Positions 42,363-51,576 of a DNA stretch of 64,000 nt are shown here, in pieces. The notes under the pieces are model-generated. The model worked only from the letters and a program-made list of their open reading frames with translations, was not told the origin of the DNA and did not search any database. Position 1 is the first letter of the stretch, and every line of letters starts with the position of its first letter. The position numbers and the translations under genes were made by a program. This DNA comes from Alicyclobacillus sp. SO9 (GTDB taxonomy: Bacteria > Bacillota > Bacilli > Alicyclobacillales > Alicyclobacillaceae). The DNA is taken from contig NZ_CP066339.1 of NCBI RefSeq assembly GCF_016406125.1, positions 868,001-932,000 on the forward strand. Direction: 5' to 3'.

Positions 42363-43784
42363 GTGAAGCAAAATCAGCTTTGGAAATCAGAATTGAACGG
42401 TGTGAATGTGATTCAAGACGACGAAAAGACGGCTACGCCACGCGATTTATTTTGGATCTGGTTCGGTGCCAATATTGGGATTTTAGGTATTTTATACGGT
42501 GGGATAATCGTTGGATTTAAGCTGAGTTTTTTGCAATCGATTCTGGCTGCGGCCATGGGAGCCTTGTCTTTCGCCCTCGTAGGACTCTTAAGTCTCTCTG
42601 GAAGAGATGAGAGCGTCCCAATGTTTGTATTGTCCAGAAGGGTCTTTGGACATCGCGGGAATTGGGGACCTGGTGTGGTGAACTGGATCAATCTGCTTGG
42701 CTGGGAGTCTGTGACGGTGGTTACAGGTACTCTGACACTCCAGGCGTTGATTTCTGATGTCTTTCGCGTGCCTACTACTTTGTTCACCGGAATCGTCAGC
42801 TTGGTGGTATTTATCGGCTTAGTGATCTCATTTAGTTTGTTTGGGTATATGACATTACTTTTCATCCAAAAAGTCGCCTCATGGGGATTTGGTACATTAA
42901 CTTTGTTTGTTATTTTTCTTCTTTTGCGCCATGCAACTTGGACGGGTGCGGTCTTTACGTCTTCTGGACAGTGGGTCACAGGATTTCTTCCTGCAGTTTC
43001 GATTATCGTTGCAGGGACAGGAATTAGCTGGGCTCCTGCAGCTGCGGATTATAGTCGCTATGTTTCGCGGAGTGCAAAATCGGGACGTTTAGGATGGGCT
43101 GTCACCTTAGGCGGCGCAATACCTCTGTTCGTTTTGATGTTGACGGGCATTTTAATTGCACATCACGTTCTCAATTTGGTCTCATCACCCAACCCAATCC
43201 TGACAATTGGCAGTGCCTTACCGGGATGGATGAGCCCTGTGTATCTTGTTACGGTCATTGGTGGTCTGCTCGCAGAGGCGGATTTGAGCTTATATTCCTC
43301 TGGCCTCAATTTAATGGGAATTGGGATTCAACTGCCGCGTAAGAAGACGATTTGGATTGATGCTGTGATTACCATCGTCGTTACAGTCTTCGTGATTTTT
43401 ATCCGTAAGAATTTCTTTTCTCCGTTTGAAGCGTTTCTGACATTGATGGGTGTCAGTCTGGCCGCGTGGTCCGGTGTATTTCTGGGCCGGTGGATGAACA
43501 GGCACAGATTTAACCGGGACTTCTTCCAGCATCATGAAACTGGACAACCAACGAACTGGTATGCTCTCGGAAGCTGGGGCATTAGCGTTGTTGTTGGGCT
43601 ACTTTTCACAACTACGTCAATTTATACCGGTCCACTGGCGAAAGGTGTCTTTTCGGTGAGTAATCTAGGTATTGTCCTCGCTTTCCTTGTAGGTATATTT
43701 CTGCAGAGTGTTAGGGAGCGATTGTTCGGCGGACCTTCTGAATACACTTCTTTCAGTGAACCAAGAGATGAGAAATCAGGATGA
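42363..43784 (+). CDS. NCS1-family permease in the cobalamin operon
   Basis: A 473-aa membrane protein with about twelve helices. It resembles nucleobase:cation symporter-1 permeases (cytosine, allantoin, thiamin-precursor types): DLFWIWFGANIGILGILYG in helix 1, NWINLLGWESV in helix 3, SWAPAAADYSRYV in helix 6. The GTG start has GAGG 8 bases upstream. It lies 71 bases after the CblS-like kinase and overlaps the phosphatase start by 4 bases. NCS1 carriers take up planar heterocycles, so uptake of a lower-ligand base or of alpha-ribazole is a fair inference. Confidence 0.85.
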   Translation: MKQNQLWKSELNGVNVIQDDEKTATPRDLFWIWFGANIGILGILYGGIIVGFKLSFLQSILAAAMGALSFALVGLLSLSGRDESVPMFVLSRRVFGHRGNWGPGVVNWINLLGWESVTVVTGTLTLQALISDVFRVPTTLFTGIVSLVVFIGLVISFSLFGYMTLLFIQKVASWGFGTLTLFVIFLLLRHATWTGAVFTSSGQWVTGFLPAVSIIVAGTGISWAPAAADYSRYVSRSAKSGRLGWAVTLGGAIPLFVLMLTGILIAHHVLNLVSSPNPILTIGSALPGWMSPVYLVTVIGGLLAEADLSLYSSGLNLMGIGIQLPRKKTIWIDAVITIVVTVFVIFIRKNFFSPFEAFLTLMGVSLAAWSGVFLGRWMNRHRFNRDFFQHHETGQPTNWYALGSWGISVVVGLLFTTTSIYTGPLAKGVFSVSNLGIVLAFLVGIFLQSVRERLFGGPSEYTSFSEPRDEKSG

Positions 43785-44374
43785 ACATTCATATACTGCG
43801 CCACGGTGAAACAAATTGGAACGTCGAAGGTCGGATTCAAGGACAGCAGAATATTGGCCTCAACAATACGGGAAGACGGCAAATAGAGGCATTTTGTCAC
43901 TACGTTATTGCCAAAAAAGTTGACGATAGACACGGGAATAGGTCATCTTTTCGCTACACTATCGTACTCACAAGTTCTCTGCGGCGAGCCTATGAATCCG
44001 CAGAAATTTGTTCACAGAGGCTAGAACTCCCGATGAAGATTATCCCAGAGTTTGCCGAACGATGTTTTGGACCCTTAGAGGGGATGAAGAAAGAAACACT
44101 CGTAAAGGAGTTTGGAATTGAGGATGTAGAAGCAATTGAAGATAGGTTTCATATTGAATCTCAGCAGAGATTTCTAAATCGACTGAACGGAGGTTTACGG
44201 AGAATCAAAGTGGCTTATGGGAAAGATCACGTCTTGCTCGTAAGTCACGGCAGTGTGATTCGCACCCTTGGGCTTCACAATCTGATGGATAACATGGAAA
44301 ATCTCACAATTCAGCAACCAGTGAACCAAGAAATCATTCCAAATGGGCATGTTGTTCAACTTGAAAACTTTTAA
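43781..44374 (+). CDS. Histidine phosphatase, probable alpha-ribazole/adenosylcobalamin 5'-phosphatase (CobC-like)
   Basis: A 197-aa phosphoglycerate-mutase-like phosphatase. The catalytic motif LRHGETNWN is at residues 6-14 and the second His lies in LLVSHGSVIRTLG near the C-terminus. In cobalamin operons such enzymes remove the phosphate from adenosylcobalamin phosphate or alpha-ribazole phosphate. The start overlaps the permease stop (ATGA). A second member of the family lies at 51555. Which one serves as CobC is not decidable from sequence. Confidence 0.8.
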   Translation: MNIHILRHGETNWNVEGRIQGQQNIGLNNTGRRQIEAFCHYVIAKKVDDRHGNRSSFRYTIVLTSSLRRAYESAEICSQRLELPMKIIPEFAERCFGPLEGMKKETLVKEFGIEDVEAIEDRFHIESQQRFLNRLNGGLRRIKVAYGKDHVLLVSHGSVIRTLGLHNLMDNMENLTIQQPVNQEIIPNGHVVQLENF

Positions 44375-44389
44375 TGGGAGTTTTGTAGA

Positions 44390-45187
44390 ATGTCGTATCC
44401 CGAACGAATTGTCTGCTTGGCAGCTGAAGTACCCGAGATTTTCTTTCAACTCGGTGCGCTTGACAAAGTCGTTGGTATTTCAGCCTATACGACACGGCCG
44501 GCCGAGGCCATGCAGATTCCAAAAGTCAGTGGATTTAAGTTTGGAAATATGAAGCGAGTTTTGTCTTTCAAGCCGGACGTCGTGATTTTGACTTCGGATG
44601 TTCAAAAAGACTTGGCAGCTGAACTTGTGTCAACTGGGGTTACGATTGTTCATTTTAATCCCCATCGACTTGATGAGTTGTTCAAGAATATCACCCTTCT
44701 CGGCAATCTTGTGAATGAATCTGAGAAAGCTGAGCAATTAAATGTGCGACTGCATAAGGAGCTAAATGACATTCAAACGATCGTTCAAGACAATCCCAAT
44801 TCGCCACGGGTATATTTTGAAGAATGGATGGACCCTCTTATCTGTGGCACGGGGTGGGTAAGTGACTTGATTACAGCAGCCGGAGGACAGGATATTTTCC
44901 GTGAGAAATCCATAGAGGGTAGAAAAGCTGCCGAGCGCGTTGTGACAAATGATGAAGTACTGCAGGCGGACCCCGATATCATTTTTGCTTCGTGGTGCGG
45001 AAAGCCTTTCGATAGGTCAGAATTTGAGTCAAGGCCTGGATATAAAACTTTACCTGCTGTACAAAATGGACGTGTGTATGAGTTGAACAGTGAAATTCTC
45101 CAGTTCGGTCCGATGCTTTTTGACAGGTTGCATGAGCTCTCAAAAATCATTCAAACGGTTGCCGGATCTGATGTGAATTGGGGTTGA
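44390..45187 (+). CDS. Leaderless BtuF-like corrinoid-binding protein
   Basis: A 265-aa protein with the helical-backbone fold of vitamin B12 binding proteins: RIVCLAAEVPEIFFQLGALDKVVGIS at the start, KPDVVILTSD, and WCGKPFDRSE. It has no signal peptide or lipobox, so it should stay in the cytoplasm, unlike the lipoprotein at 46989. It may bind or hand over corrinoids inside the cell. It lies 15 bases after the phosphatase and 45 bases before the adenosyltransferase. Confidence 0.8.
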   Translation: MSYPERIVCLAAEVPEIFFQLGALDKVVGISAYTTRPAEAMQIPKVSGFKFGNMKRVLSFKPDVVILTSDVQKDLAAELVSTGVTIVHFNPHRLDELFKNITLLGNLVNESEKAEQLNVRLHKELNDIQTIVQDNPNSPRVYFEEWMDPLICGTGWVSDLITAAGGQDIFREKSIEGRKAAERVVTNDEVLQADPDIIFASWCGKPFDRSEFESRPGYKTLPAVQNGRVYELNSEILQFGPMLFDRLHELSKIIQTVAGSDVNWG

Positions 45188-45232
45188 AAGTGTGAAATAT
45201 AACTCTATTACTGTGAATGGAGGTATGGACGA

Positions 45233-45802
45233 ATGAAAATTTATACTCGAGGCGGCGACAAGGGCAAGACGATGTTAATTGGGAGAGAACGCAGGTGGAA
45301 ACATGACCTGCGAATAGAGTCTTACGGAACAGTGGATGAGGCGGGAGCTTTTATTGGGTTGGCGATGAGTGAATTGGATATCGAACGCGATCGCGATATC
45401 CTTGACGTACTCTCTGATGTGCAGCAGACTTTATGGGATGTGGGGGCAGATTTGGCTGCGTCGCCGCAGGCTGGAGATTATGCATTTCGGACTTCAGATA
45501 TGGCCGCAGCAACACTAGAACCGCACATCGATCGGTTTAAAGAGGAAGCAGATGCAGTTACCAAGTTCATTGTGCGGGGTGGGGTACGAGCTTCAGCCGC
45601 ACTTCATGTGGCCTGTACCGTTGTCCGTAGAGCCGAGAGACGAGTGGTGGATTTGATGCAGGTAGAGTCGATTCACGAACCAACGCTACAGTACCTGAAC
45701 CGTTTGTCTGATTTGTTATTTGTCCTGGCACGTACGGCAAATGCCAGGGTTCATCAGTCCGACGTGCCTTATGAGAATAGCACAGACGTGTTTCGTGGTT
45801 GA
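45233..45802 (+). CDS. ATP:cob(I)alamin adenosyltransferase (PduO type)
   Basis: A 189-aa enzyme that attaches the adenosyl group to cob(I)alamin or cobinamide. The family signatures are clear: KIYTRGGDKGKT at the N-terminus, SYGTVDEAGAFIG, VVRRAERRVV and YLNRLSDLLFVLAR. GGAGGT precedes the ATG. It is followed after 3 bases by cbiZ, so the two are translated together. Adenosylation is needed before CbiZ and CobU act. Confidence 0.93.
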   Translation: MKIYTRGGDKGKTMLIGRERRWKHDLRIESYGTVDEAGAFIGLAMSELDIERDRDILDVLSDVQQTLWDVGADLAASPQAGDYAFRTSDMAAATLEPHIDRFKEEADAVTKFIVRGGVRASAALHVACTVVRRAERRVVDLMQVESIHEPTLQYLNRLSDLLFVLARTANARVHQSDVPYENSTDVFRG

Positions 45803-45805
45803 GGA

Positions 45806-46579
45806 ATGAAAACTCCAGTATTGGACGTCGATACACAAGGGTCATTGCTTTCTCCAACTTCCTATTGGGAGGCAGGAGAAGTTATTATTCGTTCTCTGCC
45901 TCGTGCAATTTCTATGCAAGGAGACCGTGGTTTTCGTAGTATCAGTTCATGTATCTATGGTGGGGGTCTACAAACGACGCAATACATTGGGAACTTTCAA
46001 GTTGAAAGATCTTATCGTTCTATGGAGCCAGAAAAGGATTTGCAAGACCGATTCAAAGAAGTGGGCGTACCTGAAGAGAAAATGCCCCTTGCAGCCGGGT
46101 TTCTTACTGCCGCATCTGTTCTCGATGCTGGCTGGGAAGTAAGAACAGGAGAACAGTGGGAGCTGCTTACCTGTGTATCTGTCGGTACGGCCAATAGTGT
46201 CAGAATACCGATGGCGGCAAGTGACGACCTGAACCGGTCTTACAGTCCTGGGACTATCAATATAATTACACTGATTGCAGGGGTCGTACGACCTGAGGCT
46301 TTGGTGGGAGGCGTTATCACAGCCACTGAAGCAAAGACCGCAGCACTCTATGATTTGAATATCCGAGTATCTGATGGAAGACACGCGACGGGGACATCTA
46401 CAGATGCAATTCTCTTAGGAAGTACACAGCGGGCACTAGTTCGTCATCGTTCTCTAGATGATGAGAAGCCGATGAATGAAATTCAGTATGCAGGACTGGC
46501 AACAACGTTTGGGCAAGCCTTAGGAAGTGCAGTATACAATGCGGTTCTGCATGCTGGTACTCGTTACTTACGGCGGTGA
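45806..46579 (+). CDS. cbiZ: Adenosylcobinamide amidohydrolase
   Basis: A 257-aa member of the CbiZ family. It shows LTCVSVGTANSVRIP, SPGTINIITLI and ATEAKTAALYDL with the final ATGTSTDAILLG segment. CbiZ cleaves the aminopropanol side chain from adenosylcobinamide to give adenosylcobyrate, which can re-enter the pathway through CbiB. Its presence points to salvage of external cobinamide or foreign corrinoids. It is the last gene before the second riboswitch. Confidence 0.92.
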   Translation: MKTPVLDVDTQGSLLSPTSYWEAGEVIIRSLPRAISMQGDRGFRSISSCIYGGGLQTTQYIGNFQVERSYRSMEPEKDLQDRFKEVGVPEEKMPLAAGFLTAASVLDAGWEVRTGEQWELLTCVSVGTANSVRIPMAASDDLNRSYSPGTINIITLIAGVVRPEALVGGVITATEAKTAALYDLNIRVSDGRHATGTSTDAILLGSTQRALVRHRSLDDEKPMNEIQYAGLATTFGQALGSAVYNAVLHAGTRYLRR

Positions 46580-46654
46580 GAGACCAAGGTTCATTGAGCA
46601 AACTGTAAATTGACAACTACTATTGATTGCAATAGGATAAAAATAACTTGATAA

Positions 46655-46826
46655 CATACTTTTCAGGTGCTCCAATGAAGTGGAGATAATAGGGAAACCG
46701 GTGAGAATCCGGTACGGTCCCGCCACTGTAATCAGCACGAAAGCAGCTCGATAACACTGTCCTTTGAGGATGGGAAGGTATCGATATTGTCTGCGCTGAG
46801 AGTCAGGAAACCTGCCTGGGAAGTCA
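46655..46826 (+). ncRNA. Cobalamin riboswitch upstream of the btuF-cobU operon
   Basis: Has GGGAAACCGGTG, GAGAATCCGGTACGGT, the B12-box core CCCGCCACTGTAA and the closing GAGTCAGGAAACCTGCC. It has the same block order as at 38036 with a different peripheral stem, so it is an independent switch rather than a copy. Confidence 0.95.
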
Positions 46827-46917
46827 ACCAAGACCCTTCGCGGAGAGGCGTCGGTTGTGTACGAGGCAGCGTCCCAATCACCTCTATACTGCTGCTTTAG
46901 TAGAACATAACCAACGG

Positions 46918-46947
46918 ATGCTCTGTCGGCAGACAGAGCATTTTCTT
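46918..46947 (+). terminator. Expression-platform terminator of the second cobalamin riboswitch
   Basis: Perfect 10-bp stem ATGCTCTGTC / GACAGAGCAT, loop GGCA, then TTTCTT. It lies between the riboswitch and btuF. Confidence 0.78.
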
Positions 46948-46988
46948 CGCAGGGAAATTGGCATCACATTTCTCTGGGAGGAAGGAAC

Positions 46989-47990
46989 ATGAACGAAATT
47001 CGCAAGTGGACAGTAGGCTCAATCGTAGTTTTTGGAACAACAGCTTTAGTAGTAGGTTGCGGCACGCCCCCCAAACGCTCGGCAAATGCAACTGCCAATA
47101 CCACCGGTCAATCCACGCCATCAGCCAACGTAAAGAACACCACTTATCCCCTCACCATCAAGGACGAGGCAGGGCACACGAGGACAATCCCGAAACAGCC
47201 TCACCACATTGCCTCAACAACAGAGGGAACGGATGAGATTCTATCGGCACTGGTTCCCAAAAAAGATGTCGCGATGGTTACAACTTATGCAACAAATCCG
47301 GCATATTCCAATGTCATCCATTGGGCCAAAGGAATCACGGCCATTCAAAAAGCAAACGCCAGCCAAATTCTAGCCGTTCATCCCGATCTCGTTTTGGCAG
47401 CTTCGTATACGAAGGCGGGTGTGGTGAGCCAGCTGACACAGGCTGGTGTTCCCGTCTTTGAATTTACGCAGTTTCATTCCATATCCGGTATTGAAAAAAA
47501 TATCAAACTGACCGGCAAGCTTGTAGGGGCACAGCCGAGGGCTCAGAGACTTGTGGCGAAAATGAATACGGATTTGGCGAAGATTCAAACAGCAGTAAAA
47601 AGGAAAGAGAAGCCAACAGTTTTAGACTATAGTTCGTATGGCTTCGCTGCCGGAAAAGGGACGACCGTGAACAGTATCATTGTGGATGCGGGCGGTGTGA
47701 ACGCTGCAGCAAAGGTCAAAGGATGGAATAAAATCACGGATGAAGAGATTATCAAGATGAATCCGCAAGTGATTATTACGGCTAACAGTGACAAGAGATT
47801 TGCGAACAAACTTCTTCACGATTCAAAGCTTCAGACAGTGCGTGCTGTGAAAAATCATCGCGTGTATGCGGTGAGTGGTGCCAGTCTTTCGTCGGTGTCT
47901 CAATATATTATCAAGGGAGTAAAGGATGTCGCTCATGTTCTTCATCCATCAGTTTCGTTGCCTACAATTACATTTACGAAAAATGAGTAA
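46989..47990 (+). CDS. btuF: Corrinoid ABC transporter substrate-binding lipoprotein (BtuF-like)
   Basis: A 333-aa lipoprotein: signal peptide with lipobox VVGC (Cys near residue 19), Thr/Asn-rich linker, then the two-lobed binding fold (TIPKQPHHIASTTEGTDEIL, HPDLVLAASYTKAG, NPQVIITANSDKRF). Regulation by a cobalamin riboswitch supports a corrinoid ligand. GGGAGGAAGG precedes the ATG. Unusually, no BtuC permease or BtuD ATPase gene follows; cobU is next. The missing subunits must lie elsewhere, or the protein pairs with another importer. Confidence 0.85.
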   Translation: MNEIRKWTVGSIVVFGTTALVVGCGTPPKRSANATANTTGQSTPSANVKNTTYPLTIKDEAGHTRTIPKQPHHIASTTEGTDEILSALVPKKDVAMVTTYATNPAYSNVIHWAKGITAIQKANASQILAVHPDLVLAASYTKAGVVSQLTQAGVPVFEFTQFHSISGIEKNIKLTGKLVGAQPRAQRLVAKMNTDLAKIQTAVKRKEKPTVLDYSSYGFAAGKGTTVNSIIVDAGGVNAAAKVKGWNKITDEEIIKMNPQVIITANSDKRFANKLLHDSKLQTVRAVKNHRVYAVSGASLSSVSQYIIKGVKDVAHVLHPSVSLPTITFTKNE

Positions 47991-48034
47991 GGAAAGAATC
48001 ACCTGTTCAATGCAATTGGAAAAGGAGGTATACT

Positions 48035-48658
48035 GTGCCAGTCACGCTTATCATCGGGGGCGCACGCAGTGGGAAAAGTTCTTTTGCAGAGCGCTATGTT
48101 CAGAGATTATCCACCACGGAGAATCGTTCCGTTACGTACATTGCAACAGCGCAGGCGCTGGACGACGAAATGGCAGCACGGATTGCACAACATCAGTCAC
48201 GGCGCCCTTCACACTGGATGACCATTGAAGAACCGCTGAACGTACCACCTGTACTGGGTGAGCGACAAAGTTCGATTATTCTCATAGATTGCCTGTCATT
48301 GTTGCTTAATAACTGGATGTTTCTTGGCTCGCAGAGCAGAGATGAAGGGGATTTCTGTTTGGATGGTACCTCTCGTCCGGGATTGGTCAAGGCGTCTTAC
48401 GGTGATGGGGATGCAGGGGTAGCATCCTTCAAACAGCGAACTGAGGACCTTGTTCATGCGCTACAAGAACATCCACGTCAGGTCGTGGTGGTCAGCAATG
48501 AGGTTGGCGAGGGAATTGTTCCAGTGGATGCGATGACCCGTCTTTACCGTGATAGGCTGGGGGTGCTCAATCAATCTGTTGCTGCCGTTGCGGATGTTGT
48601 CTATCTGATGGTAGCGGGTATTGCGGTAGACGTTCGGAAGTTGGGAACCCCGTGGTAA
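48035..48658 (+). CDS. cobU: Adenosylcobinamide kinase / adenosylcobinamide-phosphate guanylyltransferase
   Basis: A 207-aa bifunctional enzyme of the nucleotide-loop pathway. It has the P-loop GGARSGKSSFAE at residues 8-19, YIATAQALDDEMAARIAQHQ with the guanylylated His region, and VVVSNEVGEGIVP. It is longer than usual in the middle (about 100-130), with an extra segment after LLLNNWMF. GTG start with GGAGGT upstream; the stop overlaps the cbiB start. Confidence 0.93.
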   Translation: MPVTLIIGGARSGKSSFAERYVQRLSTTENRSVTYIATAQALDDEMAARIAQHQSRRPSHWMTIEEPLNVPPVLGERQSSIILIDCLSLLLNNWMFLGSQSRDEGDFCLDGTSRPGLVKASYGDGDAGVASFKQRTEDLVHALQEHPRQVVVVSNEVGEGIVPVDAMTRLYRDRLGVLNQSVAAVADVVYLMVAGIAVDVRKLGTPW

Positions 48659-49638
48659 ATCATTTTATGGTAGTCTTGATAGCAATGTTTGTGGACAAGG
48701 TAGTAGGTGACCCTCAGGGGTTGCCTCACCCTGTTATTTTCATTGGGCGCTGGATTTCATACTGGGAACGAAAGTGGAACCTCGCTCCCTACAGTAGTCA
48801 TCCACGCACCCGGCTAGCATTAGGTGCATGTCTAACTTTTTTGACGGTTGGATTATCATGGTTCATTCCTTTTCTGGTATTACATTGGATTTATCATATC
48901 CAACGAATCGTATGGATGATACTGAATATTTGGCTCATTTCAACAACCATTGCGTGGAAAGGGCTCGCGGATGCAGGGAAGTCTGTTTATCACGCCTTGA
49001 CACAACAGGGACTAGAAGCTGCTCGTATAGAAGTTGCAATGATTGTTGGACGAGATACTGAGCACCTTTCCGAGAGTGAAGTAATTCGTGCCACAGTCGA
49101 AACTGTGGCAGAAAACATTGTTGATGCGATTGTATCTCCTGTGTTTTTTGGTGTACTTGGAGGTGCACCTTTGGCTCTGGCTTTCAGAGCCGCGAATACC
49201 CTGGATTCTATGGTTGGATATCGAAATGAACGCTATTTCTACTTTGGACGCGCGTCTGCCAGACTAGATGATGTGCTGAACTACCTACCGGCGCGTTTGA
49301 CCATCATTCTCTTATCTGCCGCCGTCTACGTTTCTCGTCTTTCCTTAAAGGGGGCTTGGAACATGCTCCGCAGAGATTCGCCTCATCACCCAAGTCCGAA
49401 CGCAGGCATACCCGAGAGCATGGTAGCCGGTGCTTTATCTGTCCGACTGGGCGGCACGAATTTCTACCAGGGCGTTGTAAGTGAACGTGCAACAATGGGA
49501 GATAGCGTCCGTCCTTTGTCCTCGATGGATATCCTCACTACGATGACACTGATGCACCGCGTGTCCTGGTATATCGTCATTCTGATAGGACTTATGATTG
49601 GGGGTGGGCTGTTGTGTCAAAATGGATGTCATTTTTGA
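48652..49638 (+). CDS. cbiB: Adenosylcobinamide-phosphate synthase
   Basis: A 328-aa membrane enzyme that joins cobyric acid to aminopropanol (phosphate). Family marks are DKVVGDPQGLPHPVIFIGRWI, VGRDTEHLSESEVIRATVETVAENIVDAIVSP, and the late RDSPHHPSPNAGIPESMVAGAL. It has about four to five helices. GTG 48652 overlaps the cobU stop; ATG 48667 is an alternative start. The stop overlaps cobS by 25 bases. Confidence 0.93.
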   Translation: MVNHFMVVLIAMFVDKVVGDPQGLPHPVIFIGRWISYWERKWNLAPYSSHPRTRLALGACLTFLTVGLSWFIPFLVLHWIYHIQRIVWMILNIWLISTTIAWKGLADAGKSVYHALTQQGLEAARIEVAMIVGRDTEHLSESEVIRATVETVAENIVDAIVSPVFFGVLGGAPLALAFRAANTLDSMVGYRNERYFYFGRASARLDDVLNYLPARLTIILLSAAVYVSRLSLKGAWNMLRRDSPHHPSPNAGIPESMVAGALSVRLGGTNFYQGVVSERATMGDSVRPLSSMDILTTMTLMHRVSWYIVILIGLMIGGGLLCQNGCHF

Positions 49639-50405
49639 TAACGCTTCCTTTGCAAACCGGGAAAAGAATCCTGCTCGCAGTCCAATTCCTAACGATTATC
49701 CCAGTTCCTCATTTCAGAAACGTGTCCGAAAAAGATATACGTGAGACAGCACCTTTCTTTCCTTTGGTAGGAGCATTGTTAGGCTTAATATTGTGGGGAA
49801 TACAGGACACCCTTCGCCTTAGTTTTCCAAATATCATCAGCACGACTTTGTCTTTGATGGTGTATACGTTTCTCACGGGAGCTCTTCATCTGGATGGTCT
49901 CATGGATACCTTCGATGCGCTAGGTAGTCGTAAGTCGACGGATAAGGCACTGGAAATCATGAAGGACAGCCGTGTAGGAGCCATGGGCGCAATCAGTGCC
50001 ATTGTTGTCTATCTAGGAAAGGCAGCAGTACTCTATTCGCTTCCGGGCAATGCTTGGGGTGTTGTTATCGTCGTGCCAGTGTTATCCCGGTTCGGCATGG
50101 TAGTCGCGATGGCAATCGCTCCATCTGCACGCGGGAAAGATGGACTAGCTGGAATGTTTGCACAAAAAATTTCCTATCAGTCCCTCGCGTATTCAATCGC
50201 GATTACTGGCTTGCTCTCAATTGGACTGAATTCAGTCTTCTTAGGTCTTGGGTTAATGCTTGGACTGATTGTGCTGTCAATCCTCATTACGGTCTACTTA
50301 AGCCATCGATTTGGCGGAATGACCGGAGACACTTATGGTGCGTTAAATGAAATTTTAGAATGGTTGGGCTGGGTTTGGGGTTTCTACATATTTTTTCATG
50401 GCTGA
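49614..50405 (+). CDS. cobS: Adenosylcobinamide-GDP ribazoletransferase (cobalamin synthase)
   Basis: A 263-aa polytopic membrane enzyme that joins the nucleotide loop base to adenosylcobinamide-GDP. It shows AVQFLTIIPVP, GALHLDGLMDTFDALGSR, MKDSRVGAMGA and FGGMTGDTYGALNE, all standard for CobS. GTG start inside the end of cbiB; its stop overlaps the ribosome site of the next gene. Confidence 0.95.
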   Translation: MSKWMSFLITLPLQTGKRILLAVQFLTIIPVPHFRNVSEKDIRETAPFFPLVGALLGLILWGIQDTLRLSFPNIISTTLSLMVYTFLTGALHLDGLMDTFDALGSRKSTDKALEIMKDSRVGAMGAISAIVVYLGKAAVLYSLPGNAWGVVIVVPVLSRFGMVVAMAIAPSARGKDGLAGMFAQKISYQSLAYSIAITGLLSIGLNSVFLGLGLMLGLIVLSILITVYLSHRFGGMTGDTYGALNEILEWLGWVWGFYIFFHG

Positions 50406-50418
50406 GGAGAGCAAGTTT

Positions 50419-51576
50419 ATGACTGAAGAATCGTTCAATCACGGTGGAATGATTTATCATCAAGCAAAGCAAATGGGGGTTCATCCCACCAACGTCTTGG
50501 ACTTTAGTGCGAATATTAACCCTCTCGGACCACCAGTTTCCGTTACAACTGCGATCCAACGTGCGCTTCCAATGATAGTTCACTATCCGGATTCAACCCA
50601 AAGTGAAGTAAAGAATACTTTAGCAGATTACTTTGGTCTCAGGAGTTCACATTTCTTAATAGGCAACGGCGCGAGTGAGATCATTGATTTGTTGTTCAAA
50701 GCGTTGAATCCAAAACGTATTGTTGTTTTTGAACCGGCTTTCTCGGAATATAAAAGAGCAGCAAAAAGGCATGGGATTCCTGTGTTGCAAGTTCCTTTAT
50801 GGAAGACCCAAGACAACCTCTGGCGAGTACAGGGCAAATCCGCACCAAATCCTACTGAACTTTATAATTACGAAATGCTGAAACAATCACTTAGACGCTA
50901 CACGTTGGTTTTGCGTACAGGGGATGTAGTGGTGTTGAATATACCCCATAATCCAACGGGTCTTTGCTTTCACTTAGATAGTTGGTACCTGTTGGCTCAA
51001 GAATGGATGCAACAGGGGGTTCGTGTCATTGTAGATGAGTCTTTTCTCGATTTTCTATCCGATGAAACAAGGTATACAGCTATACCGAAAGCGACTGATT
51101 CTGAATCGCTATTTGTTGTTCGTTCTGCAACAAAATTCTACGCTATACCAGGACTTCGTTTTGGTTTTGCTATTGGCTCATCGACGTTGTTTCAGAAAAT
51201 AGAACGGTATCGTGACGGGTGGAGTGTAAACCAGTTGGCCCAGGTTGCTGCTTCTGCTGCATATAAAGATAGAGAATTTCAAAGACAAACACATCAATGG
51301 CTTGAGACAGAACGGGCACATGTTGTACGACTATGGGAAGCCCATCCGAAACTGACCTTATATATGGGTAAAGTCAACTTCTTCTTACTCCACTTCAAGA
51401 ATACTGAACTGGGAAGTCAAGTAGAAGAGTTTCTGAGAACCAGAAACATTATGATCCGAAATTGTAGGAATTTCGAAGGACTCGGTGCCAGTTTCTATCG
51501 GGTTGCAATTCGAACTCATAATGAGAATGAAATATTATACAAAGCGATTACTGACTATTTGGACGGCTGCAAGTGA
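50419..51576 (+). CDS. cobD: Threonine-phosphate decarboxylase / CobD-type aminotransferase
   Basis: A 385-aa PLP enzyme of the class-I/II aminotransferase fold. Signatures are NHGGMIYHQAKQ at the start, LDFSANINPLGPP, NIPHNPTGLC, and the PLP lysine in RSATKFYAIPGLRFGFAIG. It makes (R)-1-amino-2-propanol phosphate for CbiB. The ATG at 50419 has GAGGAG; an earlier in-frame ATG (50398) overlaps cobS. Its stop overlaps the 3' end of the convergent phosphatase gene by 22 bases. Confidence 0.9.
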   Translation: MTEESFNHGGMIYHQAKQMGVHPTNVLDFSANINPLGPPVSVTTAIQRALPMIVHYPDSTQSEVKNTLADYFGLRSSHFLIGNGASEIIDLLFKALNPKRIVVFEPAFSEYKRAAKRHGIPVLQVPLWKTQDNLWRVQGKSAPNPTELYNYEMLKQSLRRYTLVLRTGDVVVLNIPHNPTGLCFHLDSWYLLAQEWMQQGVRVIVDESFLDFLSDETRYTAIPKATDSESLFVVRSATKFYAIPGLRFGFAIGSSTLFQKIERYRDGWSVNQLAQVAASAAYKDREFQRQTHQWLETERAHVVRLWEAHPKLTLYMGKVNFFLLHFKNTELGSQVEEFLRTRNIMIRNCRNFEGLGASFYRVAIRTHNENEILYKAITDYLDGCK

